The translations under genes and the position numbers were made by a program. Shown here piece by piece: positions 9,593 through 20,356 of a stretch of 64,000 nt of DNA (the stretch's first letter is position 1; each line of letters opens with the position of its first letter). The stretch comes from Neoceratodus forsteri (lineage: Eukaryota > Chordata > Ceratodontiformes > Ceratodontidae). Under the pieces are notes generated by a model. That model saw only the letters and a list, made by a program, of their open reading frames with translations. It did not search any database and had not been told where the DNA came from. The stretch lies in assembly GCA_016271365.2 (NCBI GenBank), contig CM057456.1:1398503001-1398567000 (forward strand), given 5' to 3'.

Positions 9593-10318
9593 GTGTTATG
9601 CAATGCCAGATCAGTTAAGAACAAGACTGCAATTATTGCAGATCTTGTTGGGACTATTGATCTGGCTTGCATCACTGAGACCTGGCTGGATGAAAATGCT
9701 GGTCCTATATTGGAAGCTGCAATTCCAGCCGGTTACTCGGTGATTCACCGCTCAAGGTTGGACTGGGGGGGTTAGTGGTCTGTTTTAGGGCTGAGTTGGG
9801 CCTCACGAGTGTACTGGGACTGGGTACCTCGGTGTCATGTCATTTGCCTGTGTTTAGCTTGTAGGACGTGTAAGCCTCCCTTTCTAGTTGTGCGTTATTT
9901 ATCCTCTACCCTCCATTCCCTCCATCCTTTTTCACCCCCTCCTTTGTTGTTGTCGATTTACAAGTGCATCACTGGGCCTTACACAGATTGTTACCTCTGC
10001 CACCCACCGGCATGGTCACTCTCTTGATTTGGTCTTCCTCCTGGGGATGGAGGCCTCCGACGTGGGGGTGGAACCTGTCACATGGTCCGATCACTACACC
10101 ATGAAATTCAACTTTTGCACCCCCCTACATAGGCCTCCCACTGTGGAGATGGTCAGTTACCACCCATTACGGGAGGTGAGCTCTGAAGGCCTGGTGGCAG
10201 TGATTGACTTCTTGGAGTTTCCTGTGGCTAGCATGAGTCCTGAGGCCTTGGTGTTGGCCTATAATAAGGCCATTTCTGCCACCCTGGATCTCATTGCTCC
10301 TAACATAGAAGTTGACAT
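9593..10318 (+). pseudogene. LINE X endonuclease domain
   Basis: This is an apurinic-type endonuclease of a Jockey-superfamily LINE, which nicks target DNA for target-primed reverse transcription. The N-terminal motif NARSVKNKTAIIADL and the catalytic-Glu motif ITETWLDEN lie at about 9602-9700. After an intruding 150-bp duplication (9817-9967) the C-terminal half resumes in another frame with PTHRHGHSLDLVF-like and WSDHYTMKF motifs; SDHY carries the catalytic Asp-His pair. The segment IDFLEFPVASMSP leads into the linker before RT. Coding is cut at about 10318 by CR1-A and resumes at 15747. The middle of the EN domain is missing, replaced by the duplication. Confidence 0.8.
9817..9967 (+). repeat. 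Second copy of the 150-bp LINE X duplication
   Basis: Direct repeat of 9208-9358, inserted within the endonuclease domain and removing its central part. It suggests a template switch during reverse transcription or a later unequal rearrangement. Confidence 0.8.
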
Positions 10319-10439
10319 AGAAGTTGACGGCAGATAAGGACCGCAAGGCCCATCCAGTCTGCCCATTTCTTTTTCTACCTTATAAATGTGCCATCGGCCT
10401 TTGCTCTGTCAGTGACCTATCTATTCATAGTCATTTGTA

Positions 10440-13305
10440 TTGCTCCCTTATGCCTATCCCATGCCTGTTTGAAGCCCTGCACTGTATTCATAGCCACCAC
10501 TTCTTGTGGTAAGCCATTCCATGCATCTACCACCCTTTCTGTGAAAAAGAATTTCCTCACATTCCCTTAATCGGCCTCCTCTAATCTCATTCTGTGTCCT
10601 CTTGTCCTGCTATTTTCTTATATTTAAACATGTTAGACTTTTCCTTTAATTGGTGTTTAAATGTCTCGATCATATACCTCTCTCCTCCTTTGCTCAAGGG
10701 TATACATATTGAGCTCCGTTAATCTGTCCTCATGTCTTCTGATGCAGTCCCTGCACCATTTGGTGCCCTTCTCTGGACTGCCTCAATTTGGTTAATGTCC
10801 TTGTGAAGGTGTGGCCTCCAATACTGCTGCAGTACTCCAGATGGGGCCTAACCAATGTCTTGTAAGAGGATTATTACCTCCCTCTTACGACTTGTGATAC
10901 CCCTACTAATACACTAACACCCCCTAGCCTTACCTACTGCTTTGGGGTCTGCTTGGATGATTTTAGGTCATCAGTGATGATGATGCCCAAGTCTCTTTCT
11001 TCCTTTGTGACTGCTAAACTCCCTCCCAGCCTATAAGTGGCTTCAGGGTTTCTCTTCCCTATGTGCATGATTTTGCACTTCTTGCATTAAATCCCAGTTG
11101 CCACTCTTCTGACCATTCTGCTAGTTTATCCAGATCTCTTCTCATTCTGCCCACCCCATCTGGATCATCTACTCTGTTGCAGATCTTGGTGTCATCTGCA
11201 AACAGACAAGCCTTACCCTCTAGTCCATCTGAGATCACTAATGAAGATGTTGAATAGGACTGGCCCCAGGACTGATCCCTGAGGTACCCCACTTGTGACT
11301 TGCATCTCTTCTGACTGTATACCATTTACCACCACTCTCTGTTTCTGCCAGTCAACCAGTTTGCCACCCAGTTGACCAACTTCTGACCCACCCCGAGCCT
11401 ACCTAGCTTATTTATCAATCTTCTATGTGGAACAGTGTCAAAGCTTTGCTGAAGTCAAGGTAGGCGACATCAACTGCTCCCCTTGGTCCACCACTCTGGT
11501 TGCCCAGTCAAAGAAATCTATGAGATTAGTTTGACAGGACCTTCCTTTGTAAACCCATGCTGTCTTGGATCCTGTGCCCTATGGATTCCAGGTGTTGCAC
11601 TATCCTTTCCTTAGAGTGCCTCCATAATCTTGCCCACTACTGAGGTAAGACTGACCGGTCTGTAGTTCCGCCTCCTCCCTGCTACCACTCTTGTGGGGTG
11701 GGATCACATGAGCCCTTCTCCAGTCTTCTGGGACCTCTCCTGTGCTCAGAGACTCACTAAACAATTCTGCTAATGGCTCTGCTAGTTCCTCCTTTAGCTC
11801 CTTAAGTACCCTGGGATGTATGCCATCAGGTCCCATTGCCTTATCCACCCTGAGCTTAGCAAGCTCTTGTAGGACCCTTTCTTTTGTGAGGGAGTAGTGC
11901 TCACCTCCCTCCCCTGTGTCCATGATGCTGAGCTGTGGGCCCTGCCTACCTTCTCTTCAGTAAATACTGAGCAAAAGTATCTATTTAGGATAGATGCCTT
12001 TACAGGGTCCTCTCCTCACATGCTCCTTTTCTCCATTAAGCTTAGCAATACCCCTCTGGACTTTCTCCTTTCACTAATGTATCTATGAAAGTCTTGTCAC
12101 CTTCTTTTTACTGTTAGTGCTAGTGTTTCCTCAGTTTGGGACTTTGCCTGCCTTACTGCCCTCCTGCTTCCTTAGGGCAGTTTGGTATGCCTCTATCTTC
12201 ATCCGCTGTGTTTCCTTATATTTTCTGAAGTGACCTTTCTGACCTTTTCTGCTACTGTTTTGAGAACCAAAGTGGTTTCCTTCTTCTTTTGCACTTCCTT
12301 TTCTGTCTAACACAATGGGATGTTGCTTCAAGTATTGTATCCTTAATGCTTGCCCACTTTCCTGTACCTCCTCACCTGTGTTTCTTTTGCCAGGGCTAGC
12401 TTAACTCTGTTGGCCATCTTATCAAAGTCAGCTCCTCTGAAGTCCCATATTTTTGCTTTGGAATGGGATGATTTAGATGTAGTAGCCAAACTGAACCATA
12501 CCATGTGATGGTCACTGGCCCCCAGGTGACCTTCTACCTGGAGATCTGTGATCCCTTCTTTGTTAGTCAGTACTAGATCTAGGATAGCCCTGTCTCTTGT
12601 GGGTTGCTGTACCAGTTGTTTGAGGCCCTCCCCTGCAGGAATCCACTATGAGTCTAGTTCTGGCAGATGTTCCTGCTGGTATTGACCAATCTGTATCTGG
12701 CATGTTAAAGTCTCCATTATCAGAACCTCCCTTTAGCTGTCATGTTTTGTATATCTTCTAACAGTAATGTATCTATGTCCTCCCTCTGGTCTGGGGGCCT
12801 GTAGAAACCCCAGTTCTTATGGCTGTCCCATTTCCTGTTTCCAGGGTGACCACAGTTCTTCTGGCTCCTTATGTGTATTCTGAATTTCTGTAGCTTTGAT
12901 ATTTTCATTAACATACAGGGCCACTCCTCCCCCCCTTTTTGCACCTCGGTCTCTTCTGAACAATACATAGCCAGGTACTGAAGTCTCCCAAGTGTGGTTA
13001 CTGGTAAACCACATCTCACTAATTGCTACTATGTCCAGTTTAGCCTCTGACATTATTGCCTGGAGGTCTGGGATCTTATTTCCCAGGCTGTGAGCATTTG
13101 TGTACATGATTTTCCATTGGCCAGATTTTGGTGTGTTAGTTGTTGGGTGAAGTTTGGCATTACCCTGTGCATCGTATGGGAGACAAGCCTTTTTCTTACC
13201 TGGTGATGCAAATGAGCGGCAAACACGCTGAATTCCTGTTTGACCACTAGCTGAGGGGAGGGGTGTTCTTCCCATTCGGTGATGGGTGCTGCACCCTCTC
13301 CCCAT
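10440..13305 (-). pseudogene. CR1-A ORF2 (endonuclease-reverse transcriptase)
   Basis: Endonuclease motifs: IMYTNAHSLGNKIPDLQ, DIVAISEMWF and VPGYVLFRRDR..RGGGVALYV (about 13180-12890). RT: KLRVDKAMGPDGIHPRVLKE and VPEDWRRAHVIPPHKSG (about 11870-11690), then an intact motif C, CLFADDTKICNRV, and DKLAEWSEEWQLGFNA (about 11220-11080). The C-terminal segment FFTERVVDAWNGLPQEVV (about 10560-10500) is the usual CR1 ending. Several frameshifts and stops separate these blocks, so the ORF is not functional, although FADD is preserved. Confidence 0.85.
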
Positions 13306-13333
13306 TTGCTAGTTTAAATATTCTGCAAAGACG

Positions 13334-14270
13334 TCAAACTTCTGCCCCAATGCCTGACTCCTCTTTAGTCAGATGCAGTCCATCAAATTTAAAGAACTTT
13401 CGCTCCCAGAACTGTTGCCAGTTCCTACAAATCTGTGTCCTTTTCCTGGCACCAGTCCTTGAGCCACTGTTTAGCTCCCCTATCTCCCCTTCTCTGACCT
13501 TCCGTCCATCTGCTCCCTTCTCCCAGACTGGCAGGATCTCAGAGAAGGAGATGCCGGACGAAATAGATGATAGTTTGTCACCCAGCCTAGTCAGGTGTTC
13601 CTTGGTCTCCACAACTGACCGGCTGGCGAGATCATTAGTCCCTATGTGTACTAGGACATCAATGTTTTCTCCTGCTTTGTGAACAATTTTAGCAATGCGG
13701 TCAGTGTCTCTCCATGCTGATGTACCTGAGACATCTGACCATCACCTGGCTGGAGATGGGTATCAACTCCCGAATCATGGAGTCTCCTATGATCAGAAGT
13801 TTTTGGATTTCCTTTGTGCTTGCTTAGTTTTGGTTCCTGATTTGGGTGAGTATTGTTGTGCTAGCTCCTGTGCCGCAGTGTCCTGCTCTGCAGTGTCTTC
13901 TGCCTCTTTATTTGATTTCAGAGATAGAGGCAGATACCTGTTTGTAGTGTTTATATGGTTTTGGAGGTAATGTGTTGGAGAGCAGAGGTGATGGGGCACC
14001 TGATTTGCTCCTCCTAACCACCTGCCAACCTCCTGGACCAACTACCCTCTGCGGTCGAGGTTTTTCTGTTGGATGCTGGGGAAATGGCGGGTGGTTCTTA
14101 TAATGTATTTCCTCTTCAATATGAAATTTGAGGCGTGCAATCTCTGCCCATGCTGCCTGGAGCTGAGACCTAAGATCTCCAAAGGCCCAGCATGTAGGAC
14201 AGTGTCCTAAATCCTGTAAGACTGTCCTTCTGAAAATTGTTCCACAGTACCTGCAGTTAATGAAATCCAT
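13334..14270 (-). pseudogene. CR1-A ORF1 (zinc-finger and esterase-like)
   Basis: The N terminus MDFINCRYCGTIF...CPTC (14270 downward) gives a C-x2-C...C-x2-C knuckle as in CR1 ORF1. It is followed by a helical RSQLQAAWAEIARLK segment. The distal part (13612-13334) has METKEHLTRLGDKLSSISSG, FSEILPV and FDGLHLTKEESG. This fits the SGNH esterase-like domain of CR1 ORF1, with DGLHL near the catalytic Asp-His. Frameshifts lie between the two parts. In the family this protein binds RNA and membranes or lipids; that role is known only from relatives. Confidence 0.75.
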
Positions 14271-14299
14271 TCCAAATAAGTTGCTGGGTTTGTAACCTA

Positions 14300-15746
14300 G
14301 TCAGAGTAATTAGAAGGAAAAAAAATGCAAGTAATGGTTTAATTGTGCTTTGTTTAACTTGTTATAACAAGTTAAATTACTAGTGCCCTGTAAATGAGAT
14401 CACCTTGTGGAGGCCCCACTGATCCGCCCCTTCCTGCTCTGCCACAGGAAATGTCACAACTGTGGTACCCTATAAACGGAGTGTAGCGTGGGGTGGTTGG
14501 GGATGGGGGTGGGTGGCTGGGCCCTTCCCTGCCTAAAAGAAGAACCACGGATGAAAGAACAAGGAGGTAAGAGCAGAAACAATCAGTCAACAACAAATGC
14601 AGTAACCCTGAAAGCTTATCCTAATGTTAGATAAAACTGTAAAACCTGTAAAGCACCACCTGTAATAATTTCAGAAGATATACCCTGTAAGAAACACTTT
14701 GCTCCAGAGAAAAATAAAGCAGTAACAGAAGATATACCTTGCAAAGACAATTTGAACTCAGAAGATTACAGCAGTAATCTGTTAGCACACACCTGTAGGC
14801 ACACCTTGTAATAATGCAGAAGAAGGTATACCAGCAACAACAATTTGAATCAGAGAAAAAATAAAGCAATTAAATGTTAGCAACAAACAGTAGCAATCCC
14901 TGTGAGTAAAAAATAAAAACACCACCACACAGTAAATCTGCTGAGCCAAACTAAGTCTTAATCATTCTCCCTTGCTCTGGTAAGTTTCTCCACTCTGTCT
15001 TTCAAGCAGTCTTAGAAGGAAAGAGCTCAGGTGAAGCTAGGTGCCTTGGCCAGCAAACCAAGTCTTCTACCTCCAAGGTATCAACTAACCTGACTTTTAA
15101 CCCTTCTTTCTGTTGGAAATTACTGACAGTTTGCCAGCTCCACCCCACATACACACCTAATCCTTTGGAAGAGCTGTGGGAGGAAAAGCAATTAGCTCCT
15201 TCAATGTGAGAAGAGACTGAAACACCTCTGAGACAACAAACCTTTCAACAAACAAGAATAAAATAAAACACAGTGTCAAACAGTAATTTTGCTTAGCCCA
15301 ATGATAAAAAGTCACAAAAATGTAAGCTCCACCTGTAATACAGTAATTTCAGAGAAGATATACCCTGTAAGAAACACTTTGCTCCAGAGAAAAATAAAGC
15401 AGTAACAGAAGATATACCTTGCAAAAGACAATTTGAATCAGAAGATTACAGCAGTAATCTGTTAGCACACACCTGTAGGCACACCTTGTAATAATGCAGA
15501 AGAAGGTATACCAGCAACAACAATTTGAATCAGAGAAAAAATAAAGCAATGAAATGTTAGCAACAAACAGTAGCAATCCCTGTGAGTAAAAAATAAAAAC
15601 ACCACCACACGGTAAATCTGCTTAGCCAAACTAAGTCTTAATCATTCTCCCTTGCTCTGGTAAGTTTCTCCACTCTGCCTTTCAAGCAGTCTTAGAAGGA
15701 AAGAGCTCAGGTGAAGCTAGGTGCCTTGGCCAGCAAACCAAGTCTT
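14300..15746 (-). repeat. CR1-A 5' leader with two direct repeats of ~415 bp
   Basis: Segment 14656-15066 is repeated at 15329-15746 (offset 673-680 bp) with only scattered substitutions and small indels. Shared phrases include AGAAGATATACC, GTAATCTGTTAGCACACACC and CAGTCTTAGAAGGAAAG. The spacer 15067-15328 is not repeated within the window. On the element's strand the repeats lie upstream of ORF1, where promoter monomers would be expected. Confidence 0.8.
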
Positions 15747-16385
15747 CCTGTCCGTGTTTGTCCTCTCCCCCTTCGCCCTCCGGCCTCATGGTTTGATGGG
15801 TCCTTAAGGGAGTTGCGGCGACTTGGATGTAGGTTAGAGCAACGTTGGTGGAAATCTGGCCTGGAGGTCAATCACCTTAGATTGGTAGAGCATTATCAGA
15901 TCTACCAATCAGCAATCTCCCATAAGAAGGCAGAATTCCTGTCCGGGGAGATTGCTGCCACACAGAATTGACCAGCTCAGCTCTTCCGGACTGTGGACAG
16001 GTTGTGCAACCCAACCTGTCTACAGTTCTGAAGACCTTTTTCACAAGAGGAGTGCAATGAGCTTGCTTGATTCTTTGAGAATAAGGTGGCCAACTTCAGG
16101 TCGGAGATCCTCGCCAGTTCGCTCTATGGGGAATGCCGTTGATCAGTGCTTGGTCACTTCATCTTGTGTTTCCTGGAGTTCCTTTGACCTGCCAGAGTTT
16201 ATGGATGTCAGGCAGATTGTCCAGAGTATGTACCCTACATACTGTAGTTTGGATCCGGGTCCAACCTCCTTGATTATGGGATGTTATGACATCATTGACC
16301 CGATCCTGGTTCAGATTGTCCAGTGCTCCCTTGATTCGGGTGAGTTCCCAAGCTCCCACTATTGTGTACTTCATTTTAGGTGACC
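15747..16385 (+). pseudogene. LINE X linker between endonuclease and RT
   Basis: Coding resumes with WFDGSLRELRRLG..LEQRWWKSG and VEHYQIYQSAISHKKAEF, the basic helical linker that follows EN in Jockey-superfamily LINEs. A frame change near 15960 leads to PAQLFRTVDRL..NPT-like sequence. Further on, a CSLDSGEFPSS segment (about 16330-16360) corresponds to the start of the RT domain. Stops are frequent after 15960. The RT catalytic part is absent: the sequence passes into a minisatellite at about 16390. Confidence 0.75.
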
Positions 16386-16459
16386 TGAGTGGGGGGGGGT
16401 TGTGTTGAGGAGGGTCTTCAGCAGGCGGGTTGCCAGGGGATCAGATGTCCTTATGGGGG

Positions 16460-16715
16460 GAGAGGCCACTAGACTACAGGACAGTTGATTGGGGGCACAG
16501 GAACCACTACACCACCAAGAATGTTCGAGACAGCTACAGAACAGGTGATGAGTGGGTGTGGGACCACTAGACTACCAGGAATATTCAAGACAGCTACAGA
16601 ATGGTCAATCAGGAACCACTACACTACCAGGAATATTTGAGACAGCTACAGGACAGGTGAATGGGGGTGGATCACTAGACTACAAGGAATATGTAAGACA
16701 GCTACAGAATGGGGG
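16460..16715. repeat. Minisatellite, ~55-bp units
   Basis: Five irregular units, each with CCACTAGACTAC-like, AGGAATAT-like and GACAGCTACAGAA phrases. CCACTA occurs at about 16468, 16504, 16564, 16616 and 16672 (in the last unit altered to TCACTAG). The spacing is about 36-60 bp. Plain tandem array, no coding meaning seen. Confidence 0.75.
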
Positions 16716-19154
16716 GAAGGCATGCACACATGTTTAATGGGCCCATAATGGGCATGCAAATGGGCCATAGCACCTTCCATGCCCAAAGGGGTTATTAGCA
16801 TGTTAGTACTAAATATGGCCTGCAGGAGCCCTGCCACTATCCCATTTGATCCATGCTACCTCCACTGAGCTCCTGTGAGCCATATTCAGTCTCGGCCTAT
16901 GTCAGCATGGTGCATAGCCACTATGCACTGTACCGACATGACCCCATATTTAGACAGTTTGCACACTCCAGTTGCAGTGAGCTAATTGCCTGAATATTTC
17001 CCCAGGCAGGCTGTGCACAATCTGCTACAGACTGCACATGGCCAGCTCTGAATATGGGGCCTATATTCCTTAGCCCAGTGGAACCCAAAATTCATGAAAC
17101 AATGGCTCATGAGGGTACGAAAGGCCTTTCTATGGCCTCAAGATACTGTTGTTCTAACTTGTAATAGCATGAAAGCAAACATGTTTGGCACTGACTTATG
17201 CTTGTTTGTTTGGGCAGTAAAACATACAGTATATAGGATTACCATGTCAGCCAAATGCTTCATGTAATACAAACAGAAAAATGTCACACAAGTAGTTATG
17301 TAGGAGAAAATATGACAAGTCAATGCAGAGCAGTGCATTCAACTCCAGGGTGCAAGCTTTCACAAGTGCATAATTAGGTACCACCATAGGGCAGATATCA
17401 GCTAAGTGTAATCCCAGTTTAATGTCATATTTACTCTGTTTAACTGTTTACATGTTTGGTTATAGTACTAAATAGAAGATGCTGGCTAAAAGAAGAACAT
17501 CGAACTCAAGCCTCACCACCGAACCACCTCACCAACCAGTACCATGGGAGCTTACAGCACCTTGCAAGTCCCAGAGTGAAGATAGCCATTAGACATAGGC
17601 ATCAATAAAACTGTCACTTTATTATCACTCAAAAGCAGTATTTCCAAATAAACTCCTTACGAATCCAAATAAAAGTGTAACCACCCAAATCTTTCTGCAG
17701 GATTGTCAATTCAAAAACTGGACAGAGGATTACATGATCTTTACTTACCTTAGTAGGGAAAGTAACTTTAACTTATCAAAGAAACAGATTTATTAAAAAA
17801 ATGAGACTGCCTGTTGTACTCAATTGAAGGATCATCACAATGTCTTTCTGCCTGTCATAACCCAGTGACCCCACTGCCACAAGTCGAAGCCTGATCTCAG
17901 ATCACCTTGTGCTCCAATAAACTCAGTGAAGGAATTCAGCAGTGACCCTATAAAACAAAGTTCCATCAGAGCTGTGCTTCAAAGACTGTTCAGTTGCTGA
18001 TTTAAGACTGTTGGCTGAAGAATTACATAAAAAAAAATCATTGAAGACTTTAAGAAGTATGGGAGCACTACATTCCCACCAGCAGGACAATGTTTAGATA
18101 AACGTGTAAATAGAGGGGCTAGGTGTACTTTAAGACTAGAACAAGCTGCCTTTGCTGTTTACACTGAGTGTGTCTACTACAAATTGTAATTTGAGCTGGC
18201 ATGAGAATGTTATATGTAGGAAAGGAACTCTTTCTCTCCCCCCTCCCCAGCAGCGTAGTGATTTCAGGTAGTGGATGGATTTAGGTTCAAGTCCAAAATG
18301 TGCTTCGGTGGGAGTCTGAAGTGCCCTTTTTTCCAAGTAATAGAAAGACGTCTGCAGGGTTCTGCCCCACTACAGCTGTAAAAATGTCAGTCATATAATC
18401 CAGTGAGGTCTCAGCCACCACCAGGAACCAGACAGCAACCTACAGGTTGTAACGTCCCCCCCACCTCACCCCATCAAGGAGCAGTCTTATCTTCAAATTG
18501 TGTCCACCTACATCTCCAGTGTGTCCTGTATGTTCACAATAAACCCAACAACTGACAAAAAAACCCATCAGTTTAGTACAGACCTGGTAATCTGCCAGTA
18601 TGTCTAAATACCTGATATGTGACTCCCATCCACCTGTAATGTTACAAAACTCCTCACTTCCTTTTTGATCATTTTTCTGGCTCTTTCCACAATCCTCTGA
18701 TCTTCAGTATGCCTCTATACCCTTCTAGGCAGTATGTCTGAGCACTCAAGGTGGCAGGATGCTGTAAGAACTCTATTTGTACTATGAATGGCAATGATGG
18801 CCCCCCTTCCCAAATTATTACCCCCAACTGAATTAGTGAAATATTAGGTTTTCCTATGCCCTGTTGTTCTCTTAGAAAGAGGCAGTTGTTATCAGTGCAT
18901 CTCCCCTGATTCAAGTGTGGTAGCATATATGTCAGGCCTTGCTGACTCAGAACCCAGTGTTGTTTCATAAGAAGTACCCAATACACACTTATAGGCCCAA
19001 AATATAAATGAGTATCTAGAGTTATACCGAAGGTCTTATATCTGGTAAGATAAAACATATAACAATTACAATAGTCACGCTTTCACCGTACATCACTCAC
19101 TACTGGATACACATGACTTAGAAACCTTCTCTGCCTCCACCGGCCAATCCTCAT
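16716..19154. other. 2.4 kb without recognisable genes
   Basis: 16716-17170 contains GGGCCCATAATGGGC-like short dyads. 17171-17207 is a possible terminus of the palindrome-rich element (see separate entry). From 17210 to 19150 I see no transposon motif. The longest open frame (minus, 19058-18669) has no domain I recognise. A pyrimidine tract followed by CAG occurs near 18230-18250 and AATAAA-like strings near 17607, 17650 and 17668, but nothing ties them to a gene. This could be unique sequence or very old repeats. Confidence 0.5.
17171..17207 (+). repeat. Possible end fragment (copy D) of the palindrome-rich element
   Basis: GAAAGCAAACAT followed by GTTTGGCACTGACTTATGCTTG matches, with several changes, the right end of copies A-C (12-bp terminus, then TCGGCATTGACAAATGCTTG). 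The preceding sequence shows no clear ~297-bp unit. Confidence 0.45.
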
Positions 19155-19959
19155 GATGTTTCCAGCAGACACCCAAGGAGCCAGCTGTACTTGTTGACCT
19201 AGTCTTAAATGAGTGGGCTGTGTCCTTACCCACCTTACATGCTCAACTCTGACCATTACTACTCCTGATGGTGAGATTTTTTGTGAACATACAAAGAAGC
19301 CAGCAGAAGAAGGCCATTTGTTCTATCAAGTCTGCTCTTATTGCAGGGCCACAGCTTGAGCTAATGTCTCTGTTCTCCCTTCCCACTCTTCCCATCCTCC
19401 CTACCCATGATCCTTGCCTTTACCCTATGCCTATCCACCACAATCGCTGTCTTACCAAAGAAGCTATGCGCGCAGCCATAACTGCCTTAGTCCTACCCAT
19501 CATTGATTCTGGGCTTGTCTTCTATGGGGCTGCCATTGATACAACCCTGAAATGGGTCAAGACAGTCCTTAGCAAATGCTGTAAACTTTCACTGGCACAG
19601 GGAAGCATGCGCATACCTGTGATTTCTACAAGGAATCCAACTGGCTCAATCTAAATAGTAGACTTGCCTACCAGACCTGTCTACTGGTTAACAAAATTTG
19701 TCTTAACCTCACACCCCCTGCAACTCATTCCTTAATGTTGCCCACAGTCACTGCACATTTTATGCGCACTTCCCTCAAACCAACATTTATCGTTCCATTC
19801 TGCTGTACCAACCAGGCTCAACGTGCTTTCCACACCAGGGCCCCCTTGCTGCTAAACAACCTTCCTCCTGAAATTGCAGCTGAAAACAAGCTTGGCCCAT
19901 TCAAACGTAAACTCAGCCAGCACCTCACTGGCCTCAGCAGTTGTGACTGCTCTGCCTAG
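19155..19959 (+). pseudogene. LINE Y, internally deleted (EN end and C-terminus)
   Basis: At about 19160-19265 a VDLVLNEWAV..PTLHAQL.SDHYYS segment matches the end of a LINE endonuclease (SDHY catalytic pair). The next recognisable block, at 19440-19590, is already beyond RT: LTKEAMRAAITALVLPIIDSG and GLVFYGAAIDTTLK, the thumb/C-terminal region. The ending HTRAPLLLNNLPPEIAAE..FKRKLSQHL stops at 19959. The whole RT catalytic domain is missing, so this is an internal deletion or two fragments side by side. A pyrimidine-rich 3' UTR follows to about 20328. Confidence 0.7.
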
Positions 19960-20328
19960 GCTTGCAGCTTTGTTTCATCTCTCCCTCCTCTTCTCTCCTC
20001 CCTTGCTACCCTCTCCACTTCTCTCTGCCCCTCCATCCTCTGCTACTCCCCATCTCTCTCCCACCTCCACCTACCATTCTACCCCCTCTCACCTCCCACC
20101 CACAGTTCCACCCCTCTCCTGCTCCTCTCCTCCTGTCTCCCTCTCCCTATCACTCTATCTCTTGTTGCTCCACCCCAAACTACCTAGCACTTATCTTTTT
20201 TTCTTGCACTTACAACAAAGTCAAATCCTTGACTGCCTACATGCCTTTCCCCCACCCCTCCCCCTCTTATCCACACCCCTTGCTCCACTTATGTCACCCC
20301 TAGGATTGTTTTCATTTGTATTTGTGTC

Positions 20329-20356
20329 TTGCTCTCTCTCTCTCTATATATATATA
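20329..20356. repeat. (TC)n(TA)n microsatellite at LINE Y/LINE Z junction
   Basis: CTCTCTCTC followed by TATATATATA separates the LINE Y 3' UTR from the truncated 5' edge of LINE Z, consistent with LINE Z having inserted into the simple repeat at the tail of LINE Y. Confidence 0.75.

Larger units (their letters stand above)
10319..15746 (-). mobile_element. CR1-A, near full-length CR1 retrotransposon (minus strand)
   Basis: The element reads right to left: duplicated 5' leader (15746-14300), ORF1 (14270-13334), ORF2 (13305-10440) and a short 3' UTR. On its own strand the 3' end carries two copies of TTCTATGTCAAC, which includes the TTCTATG unit typical of CR1 tails. It splits LINE X: the endonuclease ends at its left edge and the endonuclease-RT linker starts at its right edge. 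I cannot see a clear target-site duplication, as is usual for CR1. A 5.4-kb copy is long for CR1, most of which are heavily 5'-truncated. Confidence 0.85.

Noticed and set aside
16460..16715. CRISPR-like alternation of repeats
   Set aside because: Unit spacing is irregular, spacers are not unique and of constant length, and the setting is a vertebrate LINE; it is a minisatellite.
18669..19058. 129-codon minus-strand frame
   Set aside because: No recognisable domain, no support from context; chance length in moderately AT-rich DNA is plausible.
17200..19150. Possible LTR retrotransposon
   Set aside because: I looked for paired long direct repeats, a tRNA primer-binding site and pol motifs and saw none.
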